Source: a virus
Virus record (IMG/VR): IMGVR_UViG_3300030101_003060
Coordinates: 1-53,003 of that record
Length of the DNA stretch: 53,003 nt
Direction: 5' to 3' (one strand)
The stretch's first letter is position 1. Each line of letters begins with the position of its first letter. The notes below the pieces were generated by a model that saw only the letters and a program-made list of their open reading frames with translations, was not told the origin of the DNA and did no database searches. Shown here one piece after another: positions 15,894-24,249 of the stretch. The position numbers were made by a program, and so were the translations under genes.

Positions 15894-16114
15894 TGGCTAA
15901 GAAAAAGACTGGTCTTAAAAAGTGGTTTGCTCAGAACAAGGGCAAAGGTTGGATTGATTGCAAGACTGGTAAGCCATGTGGACGTAAGTCTGCAAAAGGT
16001 GGGAGCAAGCGCCCTTACCCCGCTTGTCGTCCTACCAAATCGCAATGTACAAAGAAAGGCACTTCTGCCAAGAAAGGACCAGGTCGTGTCTCTTGGAAAA
16101 GTAAAAAAAAGTAG
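15893..16114 (+). CDS. Small basic Cys-rich protein, 73 residues
   Basis: Start at ATG 15893, with GGAG ten bases upstream. The core KGWIDCKTGKPCGRKSAKGG followed by PYPACRPTKSQC carries four Cys in a pattern that could bind zinc; both ends are Lys-rich. I recognise the PCGR...YPxCxP arrangement as recurrent in phage small proteins without known function. Last member of the tandem basic cluster. A head-internal DNA-binding role is plausible; a host-targeting nucleoid role is the main alternative. Confidence 0.7.
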   Translation: MAKKKTGLKKWFAQNKGKGWIDCKTGKPCGRKSAKGGSKRPYPACRPTKSQCTKKGTSAKKGPGRVSWKSKKK

Positions 16115-16156
16115 TGCCGTTGCTAAGGGCAAAGAAGAAGAAATAAGGGATTAGTT

Positions 16157-16693
16157 TTGCCTGTTAGAAAATCAGACGGCTCTTACTCAATAAGAACTCC
16201 TTACGCAAGGAAAGAAGAACTTCTTCAAATCATACAAGAAGTTCTTGGTCCTGATCACCCTACTCCAAATTTGCGTATTGAAACACTTCCGGGGCGTGAA
16301 GGGCAAGAGTTTACTGGGAAAAAGCCTAAGCCTCTTGGTGGTTTTCATCGTGGGACGGGAGACATTTATATTGATCCTGACATTATTGATGAAAACGATA
16401 TGCGATATGTTGCTGCTCACGAAGCAGCTCACGCAAAGCACTTAAAAAAAGCAGGCGTAGAAAGGTTCAAACGTACCCCAATACATAAAAGAGAATATAT
16501 CGCAGATGATATGGCGATGAGGTACCATAAAAGCAAAGGCGGAAAACTAGGTGCTTTGATGAAGTTCTTCACAGAACAAGAAGGCCCAAGGGCTAAGAGG
16601 TTTGCAAAGCAAGCAGGTAAGTTTGGGTTGCTTCCTTTGCTTGTTCTATCCTTGCTCCCAATGCTAATGTCCAACTCTAAGCAAGAGAAATAA
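16157..16693 (+). CDS. Zincin-like protein (HEAAH) with C-terminal membrane anchor
   Basis: 178 residues from a TTG start (16157) with AAGGGA at 7-nt spacing; no other start exists upstream of the conserved core. AAHEAAHAKH at about 88-97 is an HExxH metallopeptidase motif, and REYIADDMAMRYH about 20 residues later supplies a Glu/Asp third ligand as in several zincins. The C-terminus has a hydrophobic segment (FGLLPLLVLSLLPMLM) near residues 155-170. It may process virion proteins or act on the cell envelope during entry; substrate unknown. Confidence 0.65.
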   Translation: MPVRKSDGSYSIRTPYARKEELLQIIQEVLGPDHPTPNLRIETLPGREGQEFTGKKPKPLGGFHRGTGDIYIDPDIIDENDMRYVAAHEAAHAKHLKKAGVERFKRTPIHKREYIADDMAMRYHKSKGGKLGALMKFFTEQEGPRAKRFAKQAGKFGLLPLLVLSLLPMLMSNSKQEK

Positions 16694-16697
16694 TGTT

Positions 16698-17222
16698 TTG
16701 ACAGGTGGGGCAGATAAACCTGAAAAGAATAGGAACCCAGATGTTAATGAGCATCTGGGCTTCCTTCGTAATTGGACCATAAAAATGAAGAAGAAGGGGT
16801 ACTTCAGTTTATGGGACAAAGACGAGTTGTTTAATCAGGCTTATTTATGTGCCTACGATCTCTTGTCTCGTAACTACAATCCGAAAAAAGGAACGATCAC
16901 TACGTTTCTAAATTCCTTCCTTTGGTCCCGAGTCGCCTACGCCTATGGAAAATATCACGGCTGGAGACATCGAAAAGAGGGATGGGTTATACTGGAGACA
17001 GCTCTCAACTTAGACACCCACGATATAGGAAAGGAGCTTCACGCAAAGCCAGAACTTCCTCCTGACTTGACTGAAGCAGAACTGGATGTGGTGCTAATGA
17101 GAGTGGGGGGAATGAGCTACAAGAAGATAGCCATTGCTCATGGCTACAAATCCCCCAATACCGTCACTCACTGGATAGAGCATTACATCAAGCCAAAGTT
17201 TAGAAGGGCAGGACTTCTTTGA
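16698..17222 (+). CDS. Sigma-70-like protein (region 2 and region 4 features)
   Basis: 174 residues. The segment around ELFNQAYLCAYDLL and YNPKKGTITTFLNSFLWSRV resembles sigma region 2 (the 'YDPxKGxFxTFL' element common to ECF and phage sigma factors). The C-terminal MSYKKIAIAHGYKSPNTVTH reads as a helix-turn-helix like region 4. Likely role: direct host RNA polymerase to phage promoters, or a related DNA-binding function. Start is TTG 16698 with a weak SD, uncertain. It is placed inside the virion block rather than with early genes. Confidence 0.6.
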   Translation: MTGGADKPEKNRNPDVNEHLGFLRNWTIKMKKKGYFSLWDKDELFNQAYLCAYDLLSRNYNPKKGTITTFLNSFLWSRVAYAYGKYHGWRHRKEGWVILETALNLDTHDIGKELHAKPELPPDLTEAELDVVLMRVGGMSYKKIAIAHGYKSPNTVTHWIEHYIKPKFRRAGLL

Positions 17223-17764
17223 ATATTGAGATCATGTTTGACGCTCGTGAACACGCCGCAGGCATGGGGATCACCCTAAACGAGAACCACGAAATCCTTC
17301 CTGATTCCGACTGGATCCTATGGGCCAGACGTTTCAGTGGGATCGACGACCTCTTCGTCTATCGCCACAAGCAGGCGGAAACCTTCGTGTTGGCGAAGTG
17401 GCTCTACCACCCCAAGAAGGACGGGGTAGGAATCCTCATGGAGTTGGAGGCGTTCCCTAATCCCCCCAACTGGCACCCTCCTACTCAAGAGTGGATGAGG
17501 AATCGTCTTCGTCCTGCTCAAGAGATGGCGGAGTCGATGAGGCAGGGGATCCGGGATCGTGCCAAGGCCAAGCGTCGTATGGAACGAGATGCTATTGAGG
17601 AGAAGCATAGAGTTGCGGATTGGGTTAAAGGGCAGGGACAAGAAGAAGCCGCGATGTCTATCCGTAACAAGAAATGGTCCAACAATGACGACCCTGAATT
17701 TGGAGAATTTAAGCAGGATCTCCTCAACTCAGCTAAAGGCCGCATAATCACAGGTGGAAAATGA
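17219..17764 (+). CDS. Hypothetical protein, 181 residues
   Basis: TTG 17219 overlaps the previous stop (TTGA) and has GCAGGA upstream; ATG 17234 is the alternative. The N-terminal half is alpha/beta with many Trp residues (WILWARRF, NPPNWHPPTQEWM). The C-terminal half is a charged helix (AKAKRRMERDAIEEKHRVAD). No recognised family. Overlaps with both neighbours suggest translational coupling with the sigma-like gene and the 17761 gene. Confidence 0.6.
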   Translation: MNIEIMFDAREHAAGMGITLNENHEILPDSDWILWARRFSGIDDLFVYRHKQAETFVLAKWLYHPKKDGVGILMELEAFPNPPNWHPPTQEWMRNRLRPAQEMAESMRQGIRDRAKAKRRMERDAIEEKHRVADWVKGQGQEEAAMSIRNKKWSNNDDPEFGEFKQDLLNSAKGRIITGGK

Positions 17765-18096
17765 ACCCCCTTACTCTTCTCCAACTTCTTGGTCCCATTC
17801 TTAAGCATCTACCTCCGCAAGCGGCCAGACAACTTATGGCGGGACTTAAAATGGAGGGTCGAGGGTCCGTAAACGCATTTAAGATGTTGCAGCGAGGGGC
17901 AAATCCCGGCAAGTCTGCGATTAGAGATCCTAGCCCAATGTTTGATATGGCTCAAAAAGGAGCCAGACAACAAGACGAAATACTTTCGTTCCTTACAGAA
18001 GATCTAGGGCGGACCTACGACATGAACCAACTTGATGACGCTAGAGACATGATTCAAAACATCATCTCAAACCGTCCTATCTATAGGAGGCGTTGA
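17761..18096 (+). CDS. Hypothetical protein, 111 residues
   Basis: Starts ATG 17761 overlapping the previous stop (ATGA). The N-terminus is a hydrophobic helix-rich stretch (PLTLLQLLGPILKHLPPQAA), followed by Gly/Arg-rich and acidic parts, ending RRR. Could associate with membrane through its N-terminus. No recognised family. The end shares its TGA with the ATG of the adaptor candidate. Confidence 0.55.
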   Translation: MNPLTLLQLLGPILKHLPPQAARQLMAGLKMEGRGSVNAFKMLQRGANPGKSAIRDPSPMFDMAQKGARQQDEILSFLTEDLGRTYDMNQLDDARDMIQNIISNRPIYRRR

Positions 18097-19016
18097 TGCA
18101 CAGTTCAGGCTCATTCCTATACACCGTGCTTGAGCGAATCCGGGGCTATCTTGATGACCCTGACTTTGATGCTAAGTACGACAACGACTTTATGATCCGG
18201 CACATCATCTGTCCCACGATGGTTGACGTGATGTCTCGTATCAACATGAACCGCGACGACCCCGTCGTCCTACGTCATGAATTTACCCCCTCAAGTACCG
18301 TGGAGTATTATCAGCTTCCTCCTGCTGTCGGTGAAATTTGGAGAGTCTCCCGTCGTGATAGTGACGGGCATATCATTGACGATATGAAGCCTAGATCTGA
18401 GTTTCATCCAGAAGGCATTGGCTGGGCCATTGAAGGCAACTGCCTTCGCTTCGATCCTAAACTCTCCGACAACACTTGGACTGTTTACTATGTTCCTAGT
18501 GGCGATATCATGCCTCACTACGGAACTACTGGGGAACTCGAAAGCGACCTTTCTTCCTTTACTCTTGCTGCATCCCCTACTCTTGGTTCGATTGATCGAA
18601 GAGAGAATGCTTACGCAGGACAAATCCTCCGACTCCTCCCCGACACCGGATTGGTAGAAGAAAGAGTTATTGCGTCTTACGACACAACTCTTGAATCAAG
18701 CCAAATCACTACTCGCATTCCATTTGAGAACGCCCACAGTAATGTTGGTGCAGCTCTTAAGTACGAGATTGCACCTATTAGAATGCAGTCTCTTTACGAG
18801 GCGATTGCTGCCGGGTCTGCTTTGAAGTTGGGGTCTTACCGCAAGATCACACAAAGCCACTATCAAATGATCCTTCAGCAGTACCGTTCTTCCATCAAGA
18901 CGGCAACCGATAACCTCGCCAACCTTCAGATGCGTACCGGGAAGTCTTGGATGAAGAAGACGGTTGACAATCCCAATTACGATGACATCTTCTACGCTGG
19001 ATCTTGGAGAGCGTAA
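18096..19016 (+). CDS. Candidate head-to-tail adaptor (T7 gp11-like)
   Basis: 306 residues from ATG 18096, preceded by AGGAGG. The N-terminal helix (LERIRGYLDDPDFDAKYDND), a central beta-rich part in which residues alternate (VEYYQLPPAVGEIWRVSRRD), and a helical C-terminus (SLYEAIAAGSALKLGSYRKI) fit podovirus tail-tubular-A or adaptor proteins, which form a ring under the portal. Placement upstream of tail genes agrees. The family call is by pattern only. Confidence 0.6.
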   Translation: MHSSGSFLYTVLERIRGYLDDPDFDAKYDNDFMIRHIICPTMVDVMSRINMNRDDPVVLRHEFTPSSTVEYYQLPPAVGEIWRVSRRDSDGHIIDDMKPRSEFHPEGIGWAIEGNCLRFDPKLSDNTWTVYYVPSGDIMPHYGTTGELESDLSSFTLAASPTLGSIDRRENAYAGQILRLLPDTGLVEERVIASYDTTLESSQITTRIPFENAHSNVGAALKYEIAPIRMQSLYEAIAAGSALKLGSYRKITQSHYQMILQQYRSSIKTATDNLANLQMRTGKSWMKKTVDNPNYDDIFYAGSWRA

Positions 19017-19381
19017 TGACCGCACGATTTGACTGGACAATCAATCAGGGCGAGACATCTGAGTTCACCCTTGTACGAACACTGACAAGCAACGGCAGTG
19101 CCGTTAACTTCAACAGCGGTGCAACTTGGGCCTTGAAGGTCAAGGACAAGTATGGGGGGACTGAGAAGTTGTCGTTGACGAGTGCCGCCTCCGGCTCTCA
19201 ATCAGCAGCCCCCTTCACTCACACCAACTCCAGCAATACTGTTGTCGTTACCTTGACGGCGGACCAGACAGCAGCATTTGATGCCCCTGTCAAATATGTT
19301 TGGGATATGCAGGTGATTGAAGGGACATCTAAAACCCGCTTAGTTGAAGGCACATTGATTGTGTCTCCGGGAGTAACTTGA
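19016..19381 (+). CDS. Beta-rich virion protein, 121 residues
   Basis: Start ATG 19016 overlaps the previous stop (TAATG), with GGAGAG upstream. It begins MTARFDWTINQGETSEFTLV, a pattern common to small phage proteins of immunoglobulin-like or baseplate/fibre-attachment type. Rich in Thr, Ser and Val with alternating hydrophobics throughout. First of a chain of small beta-rich genes running to 21959 with start/stop overlaps, probably tail-spike or decoration parts. Confidence 0.55.
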   Translation: MTARFDWTINQGETSEFTLVRTLTSNGSAVNFNSGATWALKVKDKYGGTEKLSLTSAASGSQSAAPFTHTNSSNTVVVTLTADQTAAFDAPVKYVWDMQVIEGTSKTRLVEGTLIVSPGVT

Positions 19382-20109
19382 TGTCTGATACCATCACAAT
19401 TACGACTGTCTCTCACACAATTACAATTACTCATGGGACGGCCCAGACTGTCAGCATTACAAAGGCAGCCGAGCAGTCTGCCACTCTATCTACCAATCAA
19501 GGCACGCCCAGCCTTACGGGCCTCACAACTGATGCATTGTCAGAGGGTTCCAGCAATCTATATCACACAACTGGAAGGGCCGCTGCGGCAGCCCCTATTC
19601 AAAGTGTGATTGCCAACACTGGAGTTGCTGATGCGGGCTGCGAGCTAACAACTAGCGAAGCGGGTGTTGCTTCTGTCAAGGTAGTGGACCGTTGTAAAAG
19701 TATCACAATGCCTTCTGGATGGACGGTGGGAACTGTAAACTCTGCGGGCCTTATTGCAATTACAGTTGGCAATGCTGCAACAATCCGAACAGGATTGGGA
19801 GTCACCAATGTAGGTGCTTATACCGGCCAGATCGAAACCGCAGCCAACAAGACGTACACTCTTGATCCTTCTACGGCAACGGCTCGAACCATCACCGGCT
19901 TCTACATTAAGTCCGGCAGTGGCACGGTAACGGCAGAACTCAAGAACGACACCAGCAGCGTCAAGGCCAGCGTCAGCGTTTCAACGTCAAGTGGCGATCA
20001 GTCCTCTTTTTCCAACACCAGCGTTGCCATCAACAAACCAATTACTCTTGTGCTTACCAGCAACTCTTCTGCTACAGACGTTACCTTTGCAGTGGAGTAC
20101 ACAGAATGA
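19381..20109 (+). CDS. Thr/Ser-rich tail-fibre-like protein
   Basis: 242 residues from ATG 19381 (TGATG overlap). The N-terminus is a run of alternating Thr and Ile/Val (SDTITITTVSHTITITHGTA), then a GLTTDALSEGSSNLYHTTGR element of the kind seen in phage fibre/neck-appendage proteins, and a beta-rich C-terminus with repeated Thr/Ser/Val. Probably part of a fibre or spike involved in adsorption. No catalytic motif. Confidence 0.6.
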   Translation: MSDTITITTVSHTITITHGTAQTVSITKAAEQSATLSTNQGTPSLTGLTTDALSEGSSNLYHTTGRAAAAAPIQSVIANTGVADAGCELTTSEAGVASVKVVDRCKSITMPSGWTVGTVNSAGLIAITVGNAATIRTGLGVTNVGAYTGQIETAANKTYTLDPSTATARTITGFYIKSGSGTVTAELKNDTSSVKASVSVSTSSGDQSSFSNTSVAINKPITLVLTSNSSATDVTFAVEYTE

Positions 20110-20561
20110 GTAAGTGGTTGTTCTTCCCTACGCCAACGAGTAGCGAAACGGTTAAAGACACTTACACTCAAAGTGCCCAGTGGATTTGGCGTTCGGCTAA
20201 TAATTGGTGGAACAATATTGATGAAGGTACTTGGTCTAGCACAGGCACTACAACGGGTACCTATTTGAAGTTAGATTCGGGCAGCAGAATTGTAACGGAC
20301 AAGGTTGTTTTTTCCGCAGATGATCCTAATCAAGGCGGTCTTGGTGCTGATTGGGAAATTCGTGTAACCATCTCGCCTTCTACAGGAGGAGTAAAAACAA
20401 CTCTTCGTGGAACTAACGCTGGGGCAGGTGATTCCATTTGGAATTGGGTAGATGCTGGTGGAAGCACTACTACTCTTAGTTCTGCTGATATTGAAGATGG
20501 CGGTAACTTTGGGTGGGATAACAGCGACACAATCAAGATTGAACTTGTAGATCCGAGTTAA
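20106..20561 (+). CDS. Beta-rich virion protein, 151 residues
   Basis: Starts ATG 20106, overlapping the previous stop (ATGA). Trp- and Gly-rich (QWIWRSANNWWNNIDEG), all-beta in appearance with two similar strands of Ser/Thr/Gly; could be a carbohydrate-binding or fibre-tip domain. No recognised family. Part of the 19016-21959 chain. Confidence 0.5.
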   Translation: MSKWLFFPTPTSSETVKDTYTQSAQWIWRSANNWWNNIDEGTWSSTGTTTGTYLKLDSGSRIVTDKVVFSADDPNQGGLGADWEIRVTISPSTGGVKTTLRGTNAGAGDSIWNWVDAGGSTTTLSSADIEDGGNFGWDNSDTIKIELVDPS

Positions 20562-20564
20562 GCC

Positions 20565-21959
20565 ATGTCGTATCTCAACGAGAGTGATCCAAATCTTGCG
20601 TATGGGAAATTGCCGGGCGACAGCGTTCCGGTTCCTCTTGTCACTTGGCCTGATTCAATCCTCAAAGGGTTTAATCAAAACCGCCTTGTGCCAGGAGAAA
20701 TCCGATCAACCCCATACTCTTGGCCGGGCAATTCCTACACTCCCGCAGGACTAGGTGGCAACTCTCAACAAGCCTACAACTTGTTTGAAGGTAGCAACAA
20801 CAGCATCTACAACCCGATCTCTACTTCCTTCAACACCACAATCTTTGAAGGAGCAGAGCCAAACACAAGTTTCGCATCGGTAGTCGCAGGGGGCGATATT
20901 GTTACGGTTTCTTCTGACCCCGAGAATAACTCTGGCAGTAATAGCGTATTATCTAAATACACCATCGACATCGACACGTCAAACGAAGGGCCTTTAGAAA
21001 CAGCCATTAGTGCCATGGGTTTCGTTCAGAGTTCTGGTGGGGGGAGTGCCTCAAACTCTTGGTCTGTCTTCGATGTTGATAGCGGGGGCAACCTTACCGC
21101 TGGTGCTGCAAATCAAACTCTAAACGTCAGCGGAGATGGCACTTACACCCAAACTGAAAACTCCAGTGGCCTTAAGTTAAATTACATTCGTGATTGTTTT
21201 GAGAGGTTTGCAGGAGACAATGCCACCCTTTCCCCGACAGGGCAAAATGAAGTCTTAACTATTGAAGGTGGAACTGGAATTACGACCAGTGCTGCGGGAA
21301 CCACCATTACAATCAATAATGACTTTGCAGACCAAAACGTCTTTACAGTCATCAAGGGTGATAACACAGGTCAAGATGTAACCCCAGACAGCACTACAGA
21401 CACCCTCAAGTTCACCAACGTCACAACAAACGCTATAGTAAAAGCCGCTCTGACTATTGAAACAGACTCTGCCTCTGACGAAGTTCGGTTCAATGTTGTG
21501 CCTCAACCTCATGCAGGTTTTGGTTCCCAACTTGTTGTCATTGAGGGTCCGGGTAGTAGTAGTGGACCACATGAAAACAATACCGTAGACACTCTTCCAG
21601 TAGAAGAACAGATTGATATCCCAAGCGTTGGGATTTTGAAGTATTGGAAGTACACAGTCAAGGCTTTGATTTTTGACGGCCTTAGTCTTGCGGTTGACGG
21701 TGACGGCAAATCTACAAATGTCACATACGAAAGCGGACATCTTTACGACTTTGGAAGGAATAAAATAAACAAGGGAGGCACTGCTGAAGCTCTTGTCTCC
21801 CCTACCAGCACAGCCAACTTAGAAGGACCTACCATCAATGGAGGTGTGCCTAATGGTGCGTTTTGGGAAATAGGTACAGTCCTTCTTGCACAAAAGGTAA
21901 GCGCCAGTGGCGTTTGGGCCATAGGTATGCCCCCCAGACTTAAGGCGGTTTGTGAATGA
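20565..21959 (+). CDS. Tail-fibre/appendage-like protein
   Basis: 464 residues, Asn/Ser/Gly/Thr-rich. The central part contains a segment typical of phage appendage proteins (LTIEGGTGITTSAAGTTITI), where Gly/Thr-rich strands repeat, and the C-terminal third (GILKYWKYTVKALIFDGLSL) looks like a globular tip domain. Expected to form trimers at the tail, with a host-binding C-terminal end. Its stop overlaps the next gene's start. Confidence 0.6.
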   Translation: MSYLNESDPNLAYGKLPGDSVPVPLVTWPDSILKGFNQNRLVPGEIRSTPYSWPGNSYTPAGLGGNSQQAYNLFEGSNNSIYNPISTSFNTTIFEGAEPNTSFASVVAGGDIVTVSSDPENNSGSNSVLSKYTIDIDTSNEGPLETAISAMGFVQSSGGGSASNSWSVFDVDSGGNLTAGAANQTLNVSGDGTYTQTENSSGLKLNYIRDCFERFAGDNATLSPTGQNEVLTIEGGTGITTSAAGTTITINNDFADQNVFTVIKGDNTGQDVTPDSTTDTLKFTNVTTNAIVKAALTIETDSASDEVRFNVVPQPHAGFGSQLVVIEGPGSSSGPHENNTVDTLPVEEQIDIPSVGILKYWKYTVKALIFDGLSLAVDGDGKSTNVTYESGHLYDFGRNKINKGGTAEALVSPTSTANLEGPTINGGVPNGAFWEIGTVLLAQKVSASGVWAIGMPPRLKAVCE

Positions 21960-24001
21960 GTTACTGGGCTTCTTGTTGCTGCGGGTCGGAGGATATCTTC
22001 TTTGTCAAATGTGAAGATGCCCCTCCTTATGCTGTAAATTTGAAGGGGCCAGAATCAGACTTTGAAGAGGTTGCAGGTAGAGATATTTCCCTTGGTCAAG
22101 TCTGGTATCACCAAACAGAAGAGGGAGAATGCTGGTGCGGGACGTTTCAGACGACAGACCCCACAGACGCTCTTGTGTATAATAAGACAGGATCATGGGA
22201 TGGACCCCAAGACGATTGCGATGACGGCGACTGCGATGCCTGCTACATGTACTTCATCCCTTGCTTTGACCATGTCCACAGCTACGCCATGGCAACGACC
22301 ATTGCAAAATGGAACACTTTGTTGGTCGATTCTTCAGGTTCGGCCTTAAGTATTGACTCCTCAAATGCTTCTACTTATGCAGGGACTTGGTTGTTTGACC
22401 GAAAAATCGGAGACAACAATGACCCTTCAAGCACTCCTTGTTGTCCTGAAGAAGCACAGCCTTGTGTGGCGTTTTGTGGGTATCTGTCGCCCACTCCTCC
22501 CGAAGGCAAGTCGATTTGCCACGACAAGGAAGGAGTCCTACCTGAATGTCCTTGGTGTACTCCAACCAGCAACCAGATTCAAGTTATTGACGGGATTGGG
22601 TATTTAAATCTGGGCGCAAGCAACTTTGAAAACGTAGACGACAATGTCCATTGCGATGAATATGTTGATTTGACTACAACCCCCAACGCAGAACCCAAGT
22701 GCCGAGTCTGCCGCCCACAGGTTTGTGGAGGTCCTACTACTAGATACCTTGAGTATAGAGGCCAGAAAACAATCGTTCTATACTCGAAGATTACTGGAAG
22801 CCACACAAAAACAAACTCAATCCAAAACACTATCGACAGAGTCTTGTCTGCTACAGGCTCTTTCGATATCCAACTTTCTATTGATTATTCTGTTTGGCTG
22901 TCTGTTGATGTAATTCAAAACGATCTTCAATACTTCCCTGACGACCCTAGTTCTCCTGCTGGAACAACCATTCGTTGGGACGAAGAAATCATGAGTGAAC
23001 ACAGTATCACAAGAGGCTGTGTAACCATCAACAACAGTGCGGCTGACATTGTTCAAAGAGGCGAACTTCAAAACGCATGGACCTATACCCACATCGACAA
23101 TGACGATTCAAGCAAAAACTTCACAGAAGAAGTAGAACTTCTTTCTCAATCGGTCACTGTCCCTCCACAAAACGAGTCCCTCCACTCGGGCAGGTACCAA
23201 AGGAGGATAAACCTCTTTGCTGACGGCAGGCAATTTGATCCTGACCCCAACACCAGCACCACCTACGCAGAAGTGTGCAGTGGCTTGGGTAGAGCTTGCG
23301 TTATGAACTGGCTGCAAGCAGGCAATCTTAACATTCAAATAGATGCCGAAGTAAAAGAAACAAGGACTGGGGATGATCCCGGAACATATACCGAATCAAG
23401 ATCTATTCCTATGCCCCTCCAAGTCTCAACCGCAATGGTGGACAAAACGGCAACGGATATTTCCTGCTGTACGACACTACCCCAGTTTGAGGCTTTATGG
23501 TGGACGGATCTGCCAAAGTCTATTGTTACTTTGATGAGAAATGTTAGAAATGCAATTAAACCTGCCGAAATCCATGTGCAGGCAACCGCAAACGCACTTT
23601 CCCCGCAAGAATTTGAACAGCAGATTAAAAACACAGGAACAGAATCAAACCCCTTCTACTCCTACGAGCACCTTTTTAGGCCCGAGCCAGACGGATGGGG
23701 GTTTGGTATTGCCGATGTTCCTTATCTTGTGTGGGATTCTACAAGCCCCAGATATGGTGAGACTGTAGATTCTGGATTTATCTGCCCCAACCTTGACGGG
23801 TCAGCCAATTACCCTACTCAATGGAAATTCAATTTCAACAACACGGCTACAAATCAAACGGGTTATCCTCCCGGACCCGGCATTTCTTCTGTGTTCTCAA
23901 GGAACCATGTGGTCGATATTTCCATTACCGACGTACCCATAAGTTTTACATGCCACAGCAACCTTCCCAGTGCTAGTTGTGCCTCTGGAGAGATCTCATG
24001 A
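21956..24001 (+). CDS. Large Cys-rich virion or adhesin protein
   Basis: 681 residues. The N-terminus begins MSYWASCCCGSEDIFFVKCE. In the first ~270 residues Cys is very frequent (CCC at 7-9, C19, then pairs such as CWC, CDDGDCDAC, CCPEEAQPC, ECPWC, CRVCRPQVC), while the rest is nearly Cys-free and beta-rich. The Cys could form disulfides outside the cell or hold metals. Located in the tail-appendage run, so a receptor-binding or tail-tip role is plausible. No family recognised. Confidence 0.55.
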   Translation: MSYWASCCCGSEDIFFVKCEDAPPYAVNLKGPESDFEEVAGRDISLGQVWYHQTEEGECWCGTFQTTDPTDALVYNKTGSWDGPQDDCDDGDCDACYMYFIPCFDHVHSYAMATTIAKWNTLLVDSSGSALSIDSSNASTYAGTWLFDRKIGDNNDPSSTPCCPEEAQPCVAFCGYLSPTPPEGKSICHDKEGVLPECPWCTPTSNQIQVIDGIGYLNLGASNFENVDDNVHCDEYVDLTTTPNAEPKCRVCRPQVCGGPTTRYLEYRGQKTIVLYSKITGSHTKTNSIQNTIDRVLSATGSFDIQLSIDYSVWLSVDVIQNDLQYFPDDPSSPAGTTIRWDEEIMSEHSITRGCVTINNSAADIVQRGELQNAWTYTHIDNDDSSKNFTEEVELLSQSVTVPPQNESLHSGRYQRRINLFADGRQFDPDPNTSTTYAEVCSGLGRACVMNWLQAGNLNIQIDAEVKETRTGDDPGTYTESRSIPMPLQVSTAMVDKTATDISCCTTLPQFEALWWTDLPKSIVTLMRNVRNAIKPAEIHVQATANALSPQEFEQQIKNTGTESNPFYSYEHLFRPEPDGWGFGIADVPYLVWDSTSPRYGETVDSGFICPNLDGSANYPTQWKFNFNNTATNQTGYPPGPGISSVFSRNHVVDISITDVPISFTCHSNLPSASCASGEIS

Positions 24002-24249
24002 ATCAATGCGAATATTATACCGATGGCTTTTGCAGAGCAGGCCAGTATAATGGCAAGCCGACAGAAGACGACTGTGCTGTTTGCTCTCACTATCGTGGGC
24101 CAAGCAGGGGCATGGGCGACAAGATCGCTAAAGTCCTTGAGGCAACCAAGATAGATAAAGCAGTGAAGTCTGTATTGAAGGATTGCGGTTGCGGCAAAAG
24201 ACGCGCAGCCTTAAACAAGATATTCCCCAAGGGTTCTACTGATGCCTGA
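23998..24249 (+). CDS. Small Cys-rich protein before the nozzle candidate
   Basis: 83 residues from ATG 23998 (ATGA overlap; GGAGAG upstream). Six or more Cys: an N-terminal set (CEYYTDGFC, DDCAVCSHY) and a C-terminal CGCGKRRAALNKIFP element. The CGCxKRRxxLNK tail is one I recall from small phage proteins encoded beside tail genes. Possible zinc-binding chaperone or tail component. Its neighbour upstream is also Cys-rich, so the two may work together. Confidence 0.6.
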   Translation: MNQCEYYTDGFCRAGQYNGKPTEDDCAVCSHYRGPSRGMGDKIAKVLEATKIDKAVKSVLKDCGCGKRRAALNKIFPKGSTDA

